From: Cololabis saira
Lineage: Eukaryota; Chordata; Actinopteri; Beloniformes; Belonidae
Direction: 5' to 3'
Assembly (NCBI RefSeq): GCF_033807715.1
Contig: NC_084591.1
Location: forward strand, 32,793,090 to 32,857,089
Length of the DNA stretch: 64,000 nucleotides
Every line of letters begins with the position of its first letter. Positions within the stretch are counted from its first letter, which is position 1. The notes under the pieces were generated by a model. It did no database searches. It was not told the origin of the DNA and worked only from the letters and a program-made list of their open reading frames with translations. A program made the position numbers and the translations under genes. Positions 53,765-64,000 of this stretch are shown in pieces.

Positions 53765-54127
53765 ATGAGCCTGGCGGAGTATTTGTTGCTGGGTTTAGTC
53801 CATCATTCTGCAGCCAGATTATTAACAACTGGAAAACATTTGATGCAGTTGACGAACTTAGTAAGAGCGGACATCACAGCAAGTTCACCCAAAGGTCAGG
53901 CTGCGCACACGAGTTACATCCCTCCAGTCACAAGGTTAAACGATGAAGGTCGTTTGAAAAAGCCTGCACCAGTTCAGCTTGTTTGCCAGGAGAACTGGTC
54001 TGAGATCGTGGCAGCCAAGCTGAACAACGAGGCTGAAGTGAAGCCGCACGTCTTCACAAGGTTCCCTGACATTTCTGTTGTTGCGACTGCAACAATACCA
54101 ACATCAAACTCGGCAGGTTTATGGTGA
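53765..54127 (+). CDS. unrecognised 121-codon open frame
   Basis: ATG at 53765 opens a frame reading MSLAEYLLLGLVHHSAARLL and ending with ATIPTSNSAGLW before TGA at 54125-54127. If the retro-insertion at 53188-53760 is mentally removed, the frame continues upstream (LIFMHCQRGKTSAMSL side), so it may be part of an older, longer frame. I recognise no family. It could be a fossil mobile-element gene, a gene fragment or chance. Confidence 0.2.
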   Translation: MSLAEYLLLGLVHHSAARLLTTGKHLMQLTNLVRADITASSPKGQAAHTSYIPPVTRLNDEGRLKKPAPVQLVCQENWSEIVAAKLNNEAEVKPHVFTRFPDISVVATATIPTSNSAGLW

Positions 54128-55943
54128 AGCAACAAAAGGACAAAATACTTGAAGCACAAGGAAAAAGTTTTACATTTAATGGTCATCAAAAGGTTTTTTT
54201 TCTTGTATTCAACTTGGATATCTTCCTTTCAGATGTGGTAGACGGAGGTTTGTTGTAGTTAAATGCCTCGATGGCTGATTTTAAGATGAACATACTATTA
54301 TTACTACTACTACTGCTGCCGTCATTTAGCATCTGCCTGAGAGAACACCACAAGCAAGAAATCACATAGGGGAGTACTTTAATTCAAACATAATCTTAGA
54401 ATTAAATGATCAGTTTGCAGCCTTAACTAAACTAAATGATAGCTCTGGAGAACTTTGTAAATATGTGCATGTTCAGTAAATTCAGCCTGGTTTAATCCTT
54501 ACAGACATGATTACAGTTTAACAGCTGCAGGAGCTCAGACTGGTCCCTGGTCGTGTTTCCCATCAGCCCATCTCCCGCAACCTGAAAGGAGAAACAACCG
54601 TGGTCCAGGATTTTAGGGTTAAGAAGCTCGTAGCGCTGTCCCATCAGACAGCTGAGGACTGGACGGTGGCTACTAGTCAGATATCTTTAACTTGTTCCAA
54701 CGTCAGTTTCACAGAATAAGTTAGTTCTCTCTGGTTTGGATTTACGCTTCAGTGGCGTGGCGTGGCGTGGTGAGCTCTGGATCAAGTTCACACCGTCATC
54801 CCACCTTGGCAGCTGGTTTATAAGGACAGGATCATAAACAAGTACTCAAGGATCAGCGGTGCCAGTCAGTTTGAATAGATTTTGAAACAACCTATTTTCT
54901 GAGATTATAGCTTTCTCTTATCTGGTAATTAAAATAAGTAGTTTAGGGACATATGATGGTGTTGGATGCCCAGCTGCACATCCACCTCATGAGAAGACTG
55001 AGAGGACAACCACACCCTAATAACATCCTGGGAGGACCCATTGACCCACGTTCCTCCTCAGACTCAAACAAAGGATCAAGAACAATCTGGAAGCACGAAG
55101 ACACCGAGGAGTTTTAGGTTCCAGATCCAACATTGGACCTCCTGTGGTGGAGCACCGTCCTGGTACTTCAAAACCTGATATCAATCTGTTCTCGGCCGGG
55201 AGTTAAGGTTTGGTCTATTACAGATCCAATCATAGCATCTAAATTAATCTACCAGAAATGTGGATCTCTAGCTGCAGCATGTTGAGACCATGTTTTACTT
55301 TTTCTTCTTGATTCAGTGAATAAAAGTGAACAATCATTCCCGATCTGGGATCAAAAAAAGAACATTCCTGTCCTCTGGTCGGCTTGTTGAAGGCTTCAGA
55401 CTAATCACTTCACATCGGGGCGCGTCACAGCATCCGATCTGGTTTAAAGTCTGATTGAAATGGATCCAGATGACCCGGACTTGAACCAGACTCGTTGATC
55501 ATTAACCAGACCTGGTGTCGTGTGTGCTGGAACTCCTTCAGCTTCTCGCTGCTGCTAACTGTTGGCAGGTCAGCTGGCTCCCCCCAACCGTGAGGTCAGG
55601 GGGAGCAGGTCCTCCCTGCCTCTCGGGTCCTTGTGAGGCCTGACCCGGCTGGGCTGCATGGCTCGTAGGCTCCTCTTACCACAACTAGTCCTGTTTCCTT
55701 CCAAGAAGTATAGTTGAACAACTGCTCCGAGCCGGCGGGTCAAAGACCACGCTGGCCCGAGGAGACGTTTATCTGGTCCTGTCCAGGTATCTGGAGAGCA
55801 GAAGGAAGTCTGGACCAGAGAGCGACCTCCTCTCCTGGTCAAAGGCCTCGTTTGCAGCTTTTCTTCATCGTCTCACACACATGCACAATTCTCTGTTGTC
55901 GGAGCTGGTTTCAGCTAAGTGGAGCGTGGGCTAACTACCATAC
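54128..55943. other. intergenic, nothing recognised
   Basis: About 1.8 kb with no convincing frame, RNA gene or named repeat. Fairly G+C-balanced. Confidence 0.4.
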
Positions 55944-56423
55944 TAGTCCATGGGCCAGACCAGATATCAGCACCACTCAAGGTGACACAACCTGCTCATA
56001 ATTTTTGAAAAGATCCATGTCTATAGATGATATTTTGGTATGATAACCTTCCTGAGTGGCAGCTGGATCATAGTTATCAACTCATGAAGTTACCCACCCC
56101 CTTCAGAAAATTACATTTTAGATGCTTGTTTATAAAACTAAGCTGATTCTTTATCTCATTGTAGTGTCCTTTATGTTCTGTATTTGCATAATAAAGACCA
56201 GTTTGTGACATCAGCCTAGTGTCTGTTATAGTTTCATAGGAGCCTAATGATGCTCTTCTAGTTTAAGGCTCACATGACCTGCAACAATAATATAGTAGGG
56301 GTATATTATACATTTCCTGAAACCTTATGGTCCTGTGAGTATTCCAGTTTTTGTATTTTGTGTCTCTGTTGTTCCTAGTTGACACAGGGCTAAGGGAAAT
56401 GTTGGGCTCTGGCCCCTGGACTA
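55944..56423. mobile_element. inverted-repeat element, copy B
   Basis: Starts tagtccatgggccaga and ends with the near-complement tctggcccctggacta. The interior includes 'cagcaccactcaaggtgaca', 'tggtatgataaccttcctga' and 'ccagtttttgtattttgtgt', all shared with 16838-17543. It defines the termini that are missing on the left of copy A. Confidence 0.75.
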
Positions 56424-57125
56424 TATCTGAAGCAAAGGCTGCTGGGACACGACAGATAACGCCAGCAGTCAGAAGCATTGCTGATCTGATTTATTGTCCG
56501 GTAACTGTAGACGTCCTTGAGACTCCTCTGGACGCTAAGTTAGACCTTTAGCTTCTGGAGTAAAATAAACTCTGGATAGTTTAAACCTCCATAAAACAGA
56601 GTTCAGGACCTGCTGGTCGTGCTGGAGCTTCCAGCTGCAGGTGTCCAGGCTCAGGTGCCTGTCATCCCATAATCCGCAGCCATTGGCTGGTGTGTGTTTG
56701 AGGGGCGGGGCTTACCGGCAGGTCAATTGTCTCTGCACGTGGTCCACATGAAAGGAGACCTTGAGTTGCACACGTGCAGCTGCATGGACGGGTCTGGTTA
56801 CATAAGAGCTGCAGCATGAGAGCAGAAACAACATCAGCTGCAGGAGAAACACAGTCTAGATCTTGTATCTGGTTGCACTGTGTCTTTCCTGCTCGCTGCT
56901 GTGTTTTGTCCTCTCAGAGACCAGCGGAGCAGAGTATTCTGGGATGTTTGTCTTCAGCTGAGCGCGTCTCCATAACGACCTTTTGTTGTGTTTACATGCG
57001 GGGCTGCCACTTGTGGACAGACGGGTCTGGTGGATTCCTCCGTGTTTCAGAGACGGTTCTGCCCGAGCAGCAGCTGGTTCTGCGTGGGGGGAGTTGCGTA
57101 ACTGCGTTAGGGGGTAAAAACACGC
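56424..57125. other. intergenic, no gene recognised
   Basis: Only short frames without recognisable similarity. Confidence 0.4.
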
Positions 57126-57129
57126 AGGA

Positions 57130-57440
57130 CAAGGCAGGTTTATTTGTATAGCACAATTCAACACAGGGTCATTCAAAGTGCAGCAAATAAACCCAATACA
57201 TATTCTAGCACTGATCCAGCTGTGATTTTGTGCTTGTGTTGTTCAGATGTAAGTCGCTTTGGATAAAAGCGTCTGCTAAATGACAGTAGTAATAGTAGTA
57301 GTAGTAGTAGACACAATTAAACAGCAAATGATAAGAAAAGAGGTAAAATAATAAAAAGCACAAGTTGTTAAAAAGTAAGGGCAGTAGAGTAAAGCAGTTA
57401 AGATTCAGGAGATCCTTCCCCACAGCAATAAAACTGTTTA
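57130..57440 (+). mobile_element. two interleaved retroelement pieces
   Basis: 'caggtttatttgtatagcac' starts one common fish repeat, which resumes near 57310 (acacaattaaacagcaaatg). Between them sits a different tail, 'taagtcgctttggataaaag' followed by 'cgtctgctaaatgaca' and a short (TAG)n run. The second element was therefore probably inserted into the first. Confidence 0.55.
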
Positions 57441-57450
57441 ACCCCTCCTG

Positions 57451-57575
<125 letters not shown>

Positions 57576-57609
57576 CACCTCTGCCACAACTGGACTATAT
57601 GCTATTTTG

Positions 57610-58045
57610 CACTTTATATCTGATCTGAGAGGAGCTGGAAATGTGGACATTTTTAAACGTAGACTAAAAACTCATCTCTTTGGTCTGGCTTTTATGTAGC
57701 ATCACATTTTATAGTTTTATTTTGTTTAACATTTTTTAAAGGTATCTGTTTTATTTATTTATCTATCTCTTGTAATGTTTTATATTATTTTTTATTGTTG
57801 TGGACTGATTATTTTTTTTAGCCTTAATCCTTGAACTTTTATCTTTTTATAAATTTTATATATTCTATATTGTATGTCAGGGTGCATTGGTCTCCCAGTT
57901 TTTATTTTTTGGTCTCCCAGTTTTTATTTATTTGTTTATTATGCTTATTTTTCAATCAAAATGTCAAAGCACCTTGTATTTCATGTACCTGAATGAAAGG
58001 TGCTATATAAATAAAATTTGATTGATTGATTGATATGCTATTTTG
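57610..58045 (+). mobile_element. LINE 3' fragment with (TTGA)n tail
   Basis: Contains 'ttttaaacgtagactaaaaa' then 'ctcatctctttggtctggct', and ends 'ggtgctatataaataaaatt' plus (TGAT)n. This is a recurrent fish retroelement 3' region. A second tail, 'tgaatttcccttcggggatg' plus (CTAT)n, follows at 58066-58124. Confidence 0.6.
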
Positions 58046-58308
58046 CACTTTATATGCTATTTTGTTGAATTTCCCTTCGGGGATGAATAAAGTTCCATCT
58101 ATCCATCTATCCATCTATCTATCTGATTATGTGTGTGATTATGTGTGTAAGTAGATATATACATATAGAGCAGATGCAGTTAATAGAGACAGTATAGTGT
58201 AAATAAGTATATTTATATAAATATTTATATGGGCATGTGTGTACAAATATATAGAAATATTCAACTATGTGTATGTATGTATAGGTATGTGTGTGAGTAT
58301 AATTACAG

Positions 58309-58309
<1 letters not shown>

Positions 58310-58355
<46 letters not shown>
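58310..58355. repeat. (AAT)n microsatellite
   Basis: About 14 uninterrupted AAT units. Confidence 0.95.
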
Positions 58356-58358
<3 letters not shown>

Positions 58359-58772
58359 GTTATTTAGCAGTGTGAGTACAGTGTGTGAGTACCGGTATTT
58401 ATAAATAGGGGTTAAATGATTAGTGAATGGGGGTAGGATTAAATAAGTTTACACTTCTTCCTACTAGTTTTTCCCACATGTAAATTAAGATATCAAGTGT
58501 TAAAGGATGATATTCTTTGTTTTTGTTGTTTTGTTTTCTTAAACCTCTCTTGAAATGTTTTTTACTTGTACAAAAATAAAAATCAAATCAAATCAAATAA
58601 AGTGGAAATAGCCGACCTGGCAACCGAGGATGGGGTGGGCTCCGGGCCCCCGGGGCGCCGCCCCGCACCGCCCCGTGTAGTACTGTTGACGCCCCGCACA
58701 GACACCGCGGGGTCGCCACTAGAGCTCCAGCTCTCTCCGCTGCTCCAGCTCTCTCACACCCCCGTGTCCAGC

Positions 58773-60135
58773 ATGTACCTGCTGGTGTCGGTGCTGGCCG
58801 GCCTGGCCCTGGCCGCCTGGCTGCGCGCGTCCCCGTACCTGCAGCACGACTGCGCCTACATCCTCCGGTCTCTGCGCTTCGGCTTCAGGCTGGTCCGGTA
58901 CAAGCGCAGCAGACCGGTGTACAGCATCGTGGACCAGTTCCTGGCCGCGGCCAGCGCTCACCCCTCCAAGGTGTTCGTGCACTTCGAGGGGACTCCGTAC
59001 TCGTACGGGGACGTGGACCGGCGGAGCAACAGACTGGCCCGAGCCCTGCAGGCTGCAGCCGGGCTCCGGCCCGGGGACACGGCCGCGCTGTTCCTGCCCA
59101 ACGAGCCCGGCTTCATCTGCACCTGGCTGGGACTGGCCAAGCTGGGCTGCCCCGCCGCCCTGCTCAACTTCAACATCAGGTCCCGCTCCCTGCTGCACTG
59201 CTTCTCCTGCTGCGGAGCCGCGGTGCTCATCACCTGTCCAGGTGAGTCCTACTCATCACCTGTCCAGGTCAGTCCTCCTCACCTGTCCAGGTCAGTGCTC
59301 ATCACCTGTCCAGGTGAGTCCTCCTCATCACCTGTCCAGGTAGGGTTGCCACCTTTCAGAAATAGAAATAAGGGACGCCCTGATTTCAGCAGCGCAGGAG
59401 CCAAAAAAAAAAAAGCCCCAAAACTTCTAAACTGAATAAAAATGTGTTTATTTTATATGAAAAAACTAAATGCTTTGATTTAAAGTTTAAAGTGCTTTAA
59501 TAGCATTGAACTTGCATGACTGTACAGACAGACAACCATACTAGCAACTGAAATAGCCTCCTATGCTACTGTATGTCCACATCAGCCCAGATGTATAATA
59601 TAGCCTACAGGTGAAGAATATGGTGTAAAAGTTAATTTATTTCAATAATTCAACTAGAATATGGTGTAAAAGTTCATTTATTTCAATAATTCAACTAGAA
59701 TATGGTGTAAAAGTTCATTTATTTCAATAATTCAACTAGAATATGGTGTAAAAGTTAATTTATTTAATAATTCAACTAGAATATGGTGTAAAAGTTAATT
59801 TATTTCAATAATTCAACTAGAATATGGTGTAAAAGTTAATTTATTTCAATAATTCAACTAGAATATGGTGTAAAAGTTCATTTATTTCAATAATTCAACT
59901 AGAATATGGTGTAAAAGTTCATTTATTTCAATAATTCAACTAGAATATGGCGTAAAAGTTAATGAAAATACGGTACAAATCGTGTCCCGTATTAGTTCAA
60001 TACGGGACGCAACATTTTTTTCTCAAATAAAGGACAATTCCGTATTTTACGGGACGGGTGGCAACCCTATGTCCAGGTGAGTCCTCACCTGTCCAGGTGA
60101 GTCCTCACCTGTCCAGGTCAGACCCTGCACGCATT

Positions 60136-60174
<39 letters not shown>

Positions 60175-60332
60175 TTTATTGCCATTTTTGTTGAAAACAT
60201 CATGTACAAGTCACATGTTAAGAAACTTCACATAATAAATCCCCGCTGCCCCACCCTCACCACCCCATGTTCCCAGATCCTCTAAAAGAAATACAAAAAC
60301 AATAAATAGTTAAATGAGTAAATAACTGAATA

Positions 60333-60392
<60 letters not shown>

Positions 60393-62622
60393 AAAAGTTA
60401 TAATAGTACTAATATATAGAACAGCTATGGTCACAGTCACCAGAACCAGAGTTCACCTGCAGACGTAGGTACCGTCTTATGATTGGGTACAACTGGGCTG
60501 TATCAGGGTCTGATCAGGTCCCAGTTTGTGACAGCAGTGAGATTGTCAAAATATATAAGAAAGGGCAACCAAACCTTTTTTAATTTGTCCTTATTACCCC
60601 TGAGAGTGAATTTGATCTTCTCCAATTTCAGCTGAAACATAATGTCTCTCACCCACCTGACATGTGAGGGAGGTTTTGAGCTCTTCCAGTTCAACAGTAT
60701 TTGGCGTCGGGCCAGCAAAGTAGTAAAGGCCACCACATTGTACATGTTTAATGACCAGTCGCAGTTCTCAGGTTTTACTCCAAATACAGCTATCAGAGGA
60801 TGTGGATCAATTATCATATTGAAAACATCGCTCAAGGAGTTAAATATTGCATGCCAGAATGTGCGAAGAGTGGGACATGTCCAACCGGCACGCATCTCTA
60901 CCGGTCCGGTTCTGCTGCAGGTGCTGCGGTTCTGTCTGCTTCACTTTCTTTTAACTTTGAGATCAAGAGTTTTACGCAGTCACATGGCAACATTATTACA
61001 TAACAGAGACCAGAGAAGCCTGGGGCCCCCCAACTTCTTATTTCAGGATCATGTCAGAGTTTTAAAACATTTAGCCGAGTAAAAACATGTATGAACCCTC
61101 TTTACACTCAGGTTCCTAAAATGAGTGGAAATGTTTGTGCTCCTCATTCAATCACACACACTCTTATTGATCCATGGATCCCAGACTCCTTGAAGGGACC
61201 TGACCTTTAGTTGGAACCACTGGACTCAAGTTTTTAACTCTATTCAGTTGTTAACAACCTCAACAGAGTCACTCTGCGTTTCCGTGGACGGTGACAGACT
61301 TCCATCAGAAGGTGTTTAAACTTTGGTACCTGAGTGTGGGGGTCCTGGTCACTTTGAGGGTTTCAGAAAGACTACTCAGAAACAGAGAAGCACATTTAAA
61401 CAAACAAGAAAACAGCTTGTTGCTGTCAAAGTGTTTAAAGACGAGTGCCGTCAACGTAAAGCCCAGATAACTGTTACTGACATCAAGAGATGTAGAAATA
61501 CAGGGATGGTTGGACAGCTTTAATCTGTCATTCATAAAAATATGTAAAAATTATTAATTTTGTTTAGGATTTATGACAAAAAGTTGAATCTTGGAAGGAA
61601 GAACGTCAGGAACTGAGGTGAAGCAGCTCCAGATGTGGTATTGGGGCAGAACTGTGTGTCAGTGGGGCAGAACGGGTGTGGCATCAGTACCAGTTTTTCT
61701 TAAAAACTATTTAAGAAAAAAGAGAATAAAAAGGTTCTCAGCGGTTCTGTCCACCTCATGGTTGTTAAGACACAGCAAACATGTTCCTGACCTTTGTAGG
61801 GACTAAAGGTCCTGGTGCAGATTTTAATGATTGCTAACAGAGCTGCACAACGTGCACATCTGTCCTCGTTGTATCAACACGCTCGCTGTACAATACTGTC
61901 AATAAGTGCCGTAATTAGTCGTCTGTGGTTCCTATTTGTCAATAACGGATTTAACTGATCAGTTTGAATCCTGCTGCTGAGATTTTTACTTGTTAGATCA
62001 GAGCTGATCAATCATCTACTGATCCTGTTAATGATTTAATCCTTACTGGAGTCGAGGAGTCACATCAAACATATAAACTCGGCTGAGCTGTGATATCATT
62101 TACGAGTACTTGTACACAGAAATACCTCAATAGGTAACTTCTCTGAGTTATGGGTTAGTTGTTGGAACATTAAGAAATTTCAGGATCAAATAACCAGCCC
62201 CCCCCCCCCACTGCAGCTCTGGGAGTCGCCCTGGAATCTTCCACCACGTGCTCCAGTTTTACTGTCTTTACTGAGAAATGTATACATTAGAGCTGGACTT
62301 CCTGCACCACGAGCACGTGCACGTCCCCCCCTGTAACTCGACACGGGCCACATGTGCAGCAGCATTGCGTAACGCGGCGCTCTCCTGCTATAATGTGCTC
62401 CTGTGTTTGCAGAGCTGCAGGACGCCCTGGAGGAGATTCTGCCCACGCTGACGGAGCGGGGCATCCGCGTCTTCCTCCTGTCGGGCGACAGCAGCGTGGA
62501 CGGCTTCACGTCTCTGTCCCCCCACATCTCCAAGGCCTCGGACGCGCCGCTGCCCAAGGAACTGCGGGCCAACATCCACATCAGGAGCACGGCTCTGTAC
62601 ATCTACACGTCTGGCACCACAG
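58773..62622 (+). CDS. slc27a2: slc27a2, very-long-chain acyl-CoA synthetase / FATP2 (first two coding exons)
   Basis: Exon 1 is 58773-59241 (ATG to TCCAG|GTGAGT), exon 2 is 62413-62622 (ACAG|GTACGC); they join in frame and give 226 residues of about 620. The enzyme activates very-long-chain and bile-acid-type fatty acids with CoA and promotes fatty-acid uptake at the ER, peroxisome and plasma membrane. Residues 1-17 (MYLLVSVLAGLALAAWL) form an N-terminal membrane anchor. RRSNRLARAL and KLGCPAALLNFNIRSRSLLHCF are SLC27 blocks, and YTSGTTG (221-227) is the AMP-binding phosphate loop. SLC27A2 is preferred over other SLC27 members because of the N-terminal and LQ.A.EEILP segments and the 15q-type neighbours. 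The ATG at 58773 is chosen because it opens the anchor; the frame extends upstream. The remainder is off the right edge. Confidence 0.88.
59341..60069. mobile_element. hAT-like element with 8-bp TSD inside the donor array
   Basis: Termini tagggttgccacc and ggtggcaacccta are exact inverted repeats. Flanking 8-bp direct repeats tgtccagg (59333-59340 and 60070-60077) fit hAT. The subterminal part holds 'aagggacgccctgatttcag' on one side and 'cgtattttacgggacgggt' on the other. The interior carries a 41-bp tandem repeat (about 59605-59960). No transposase. Confidence 0.9.
59605..59960. repeat. 41-bp tandem repeat inside the hAT-like element
   Basis: About eight copies of a unit containing gaatatggtgtaaaagttaa and tttatttcaataattcaact. 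Copies differ by a c/a variant (agttcattt or agttaattt). Confidence 0.95.
60334..60393. repeat. (AAAG)n microsatellite
   Basis: About 15 uninterrupted GAAA units. A long A-run lies at about 60140-60169. Confidence 0.97.
60500..60900 (-). pseudogene. L1 ORF2 C-terminal fragment
   Basis: On the minus strand an open frame reads CPTLRTFWHAIFNSLSDVF, then AFTTLLARRQILLNWKS and LKLEKIKFTLRGN. These are in the order of the C-terminal end of fish L1-type ORF2 proteins. The 130-codon frame is intact, but the RT and endonuclease parts are absent. Within slc27a2 intron 1. Confidence 0.7.
60901..62412. other. slc27a2 intron 1, remainder
   Basis: About 1.5 kb with no exon in frame and no repeat I can name, apart from a C-run at 62200-62209. 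Confidence 0.4.
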
Positions 62623-62699
62623 GTACGCCTGCAGGACGCCCTCGGCTGTCATGGCGACGGAGGTCTGGGTGGGAAAGTGTGTGCTGCAAGCAGCGATGA

Positions 62700-63400
62700 A
62701 CGGGCCCCGGGCATGCAATTTTCACCAATAAAGGTCAAGGACTCAAAGAGTCGTGGGTGGTGTCATCTGACTTAGCTTTATGTCAAACCATTCAAACGTT
62801 ATGGCAGAAAGTAGGAACTATCAAATATGGACCAATCAGATGAAGGGAGGGCGCGCTTTTTGGTGTCTAGCGTCCCCACGGTAACGCTTCTGACTGAAAA
62901 AAGTAATGCGCATCATCGCAGGACCGAGTCGCACATTTTGATGTATAACACACCTCGGTGCACGTTACGGTTCGGGCCGTATTAACTGCCGAAGGAATGG
63001 CATAAATGGTGCCAAATTGACACGATTAATTCAAAATGTCCGACTTCCTGTTTGGTTTCGGCCATGGCGCCAAGAGACTTTTCTTTAAGTTGCAACATGA
63101 TACAGGTGTGTACCGATTTTCGTGCATGTACGTCAAACCCTATTGTGGGGCTTGAGGCACAAAGTTTTCCGGGGGGCGCTGTTGAGCCATTAGGCCAGGC
63201 CCATTAATGCAAACCATTAAATATCAAATTTATCACCAGGCCTGGCTTGCGTGCAAAATTTGGTGACTTTTGGGGCACGTTTAGGGGGGCAAAAAGGCCT
63301 TCTTTTTATTGGAAAAATAAAAACAACGAGAACTCCTACAGATACAATAGGGCCGTTCACTGCACTTTATCGCTCCCCGGTGCCCCCGGTGCCCCGAGTA
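62700..63400. repeat. dispersed fish repeat in slc27a2 intron 2
   Basis: Contains 'gttgagccattaggccaggc' followed by 'ccattaatgcaaaccattaa', 'gcgtgcaaaatttggtgact' and 'cctacagatacaatagggcc', which I recognise as a recurring teleost repeat. It appears non-coding. Its class is unclear. Confidence 0.5.
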
Positions 63401-63797
63401 CAAACATTAATTACCTCAAAACTGCTCCCATTGTCGTAGTTTGGGTAGTTAGCAAAGGTTGGTTTCATTACCGTCTAATATTTGCATTAGTCTCGTGACC
63501 ACCTCCACCTGGATGTGAAATAAGACCCTAGAGGCCTCGGCAGCCGTCCACATGAACGTCTTCATGAATCAGTGTTAAATCACTCCGACTAATTGGACTT
63601 ACATTTTATTTCTCACATTTAGAACCTTTTCTTTCTTTAGATTCTTTGTTAAAAATGGGACATTTGCTGTAGCGCTGAAAACAAAGTGTGTTTCAGCGCT
63701 ACATTGGAAATGTAGTGGTGTTTTGTTGCTTCCAGCAGGTTCACGGCCTCCACTCCCCCGCGCGGCGTTGCTGGGTCAGAAGGTCAAACCCACGTGG

Positions 63798-63926
63798 GTT
63801 CGGCACCTGTGTGGAGCTAAAATAGTCTCAATACTCACAAGACGAGACTCACACATGTATTTTTTCCACACCTGTGAATCGTCTTTGTGAATATTGAGAC
63901 TGTTTTAGCTCCATACATGTGCCGCC
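63798..63926. repeat. inverted repeat (hairpin) near the right edge
   Basis: 'ggagctaaaatagtctcaat' near 63814 and the complement 'attgagactgttttagctcc' near 63893 form arms of about 45 bp with a short loop and a few mismatches, bounded by cggcacctgtg and catgtgccg. Confidence 0.7.
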
Positions 63927-64000
63927 TCAGACGTTATTGAACTGATCTCAAAGTCCATGTATTCCACAATAATCTGCTGGACGTCAAGCGCTCGCTTCAC

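Larger units (their letters stand above)
59225..60120 (+). repeat. tandem copies of the slc27a2 exon-1 end and splice donor
   Basis: The exon end and donor (cacctgtccag|gtgagtcct) recur in tandem: at 59231, about 59260, 59280, 59304 and 59329, and, after the inserted transposon, near 60070-60118. Several copies keep a GTGAGT or GTCAGT donor. The array is split by the element at 59341-60069. Confidence 0.85.

Noticed and set aside
57241..57285. Possible tRNA or small RNA gene around 'taagtcgctttggataaaag'
   Set aside because: This is a well-known fish retroelement tail, and no cloverleaf could be drawn. No tRNA, rRNA or snRNA gene was identified anywhere in the window.

Overview
The window is vertebrate nuclear DNA, almost certainly from a ray-finned (teleost) fish. 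The genes are split by short introns. Their proteins read as orthologues of vertebrate genes that in human lie on chromosome 15q. The repeats (a Rex3-type RTE retrotransposon, L1 tails, many palindromic hAT-like and PIF-like miniature elements) are of kinds common in teleosts. No bacterial, phage or organellar signal was seen. Names come from recognising protein sequence by eye; no database was searched.

Layout. (1) 0.8-10.0 kb: 5' part of ctdspl2 on the minus strand (three coding exons at 795-2582, probable CpG-rich promoter at 9.7-10.0 kb). A 3-kb minisatellite and nested palindromic transposons fill its first intron. (2) 11.87-16.63 kb: complete sqor (sulfide:quinone oxidoreductase), minus strand, nine coding exons, 438 aa, with a GC-AG first intron. 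(3) 18.41-20.58 kb: an intronless plus-strand gene of 721 aa or more that I do not recognise, head-to-head with sqor. (4) 21.0-28.7 kb: a transposon-rich block (degenerate Rex3, candidate LTR, GC-rich 18-bp repeat, hAT transposase remnant, LINE tails, nested inverted-repeat elements). (5) 29.03-33.20 kb: complete galk2, minus strand, ten coding exons, 458 aa, with twin GTCACGTGAC boxes upstream. (6) 35.1-53.1 kb: complete cep152, plus strand, 26 coding exons, 1604 aa, from 5' UTR exon to poly(A) signal. (7) 53.1-58.6 kb: non-coding DNA with retro-insertions and microsatellites. (8) 58.77 kb to the end: first two coding exons of slc27a2 (very-long-chain acyl-CoA synthetase/FATP2), plus strand, running out of the window.

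All exon joins in the complete genes keep the reading frame: galk2 1377 nt, sqor 1317 nt, cep152 4815 nt, each divisible by three. The genes are functionally unrelated (phosphatase, mitochondrial sulfide oxidation, GalNAc salvage kinase, centriole duplication, fatty-acid activation) and are probably together only through conserved synteny.

The most unusual structures are: a 2-kb 17-bp minisatellite that begins at the splice donor of the first cep152 coding exon and is open in all three forward frames; tandem copies of the slc27a2 exon-1 splice donor, one of them split by a transposon with an 8-bp target duplication; the large unrecognised intronless gene; and several nested transposon insertions whose target duplications can be read exactly.
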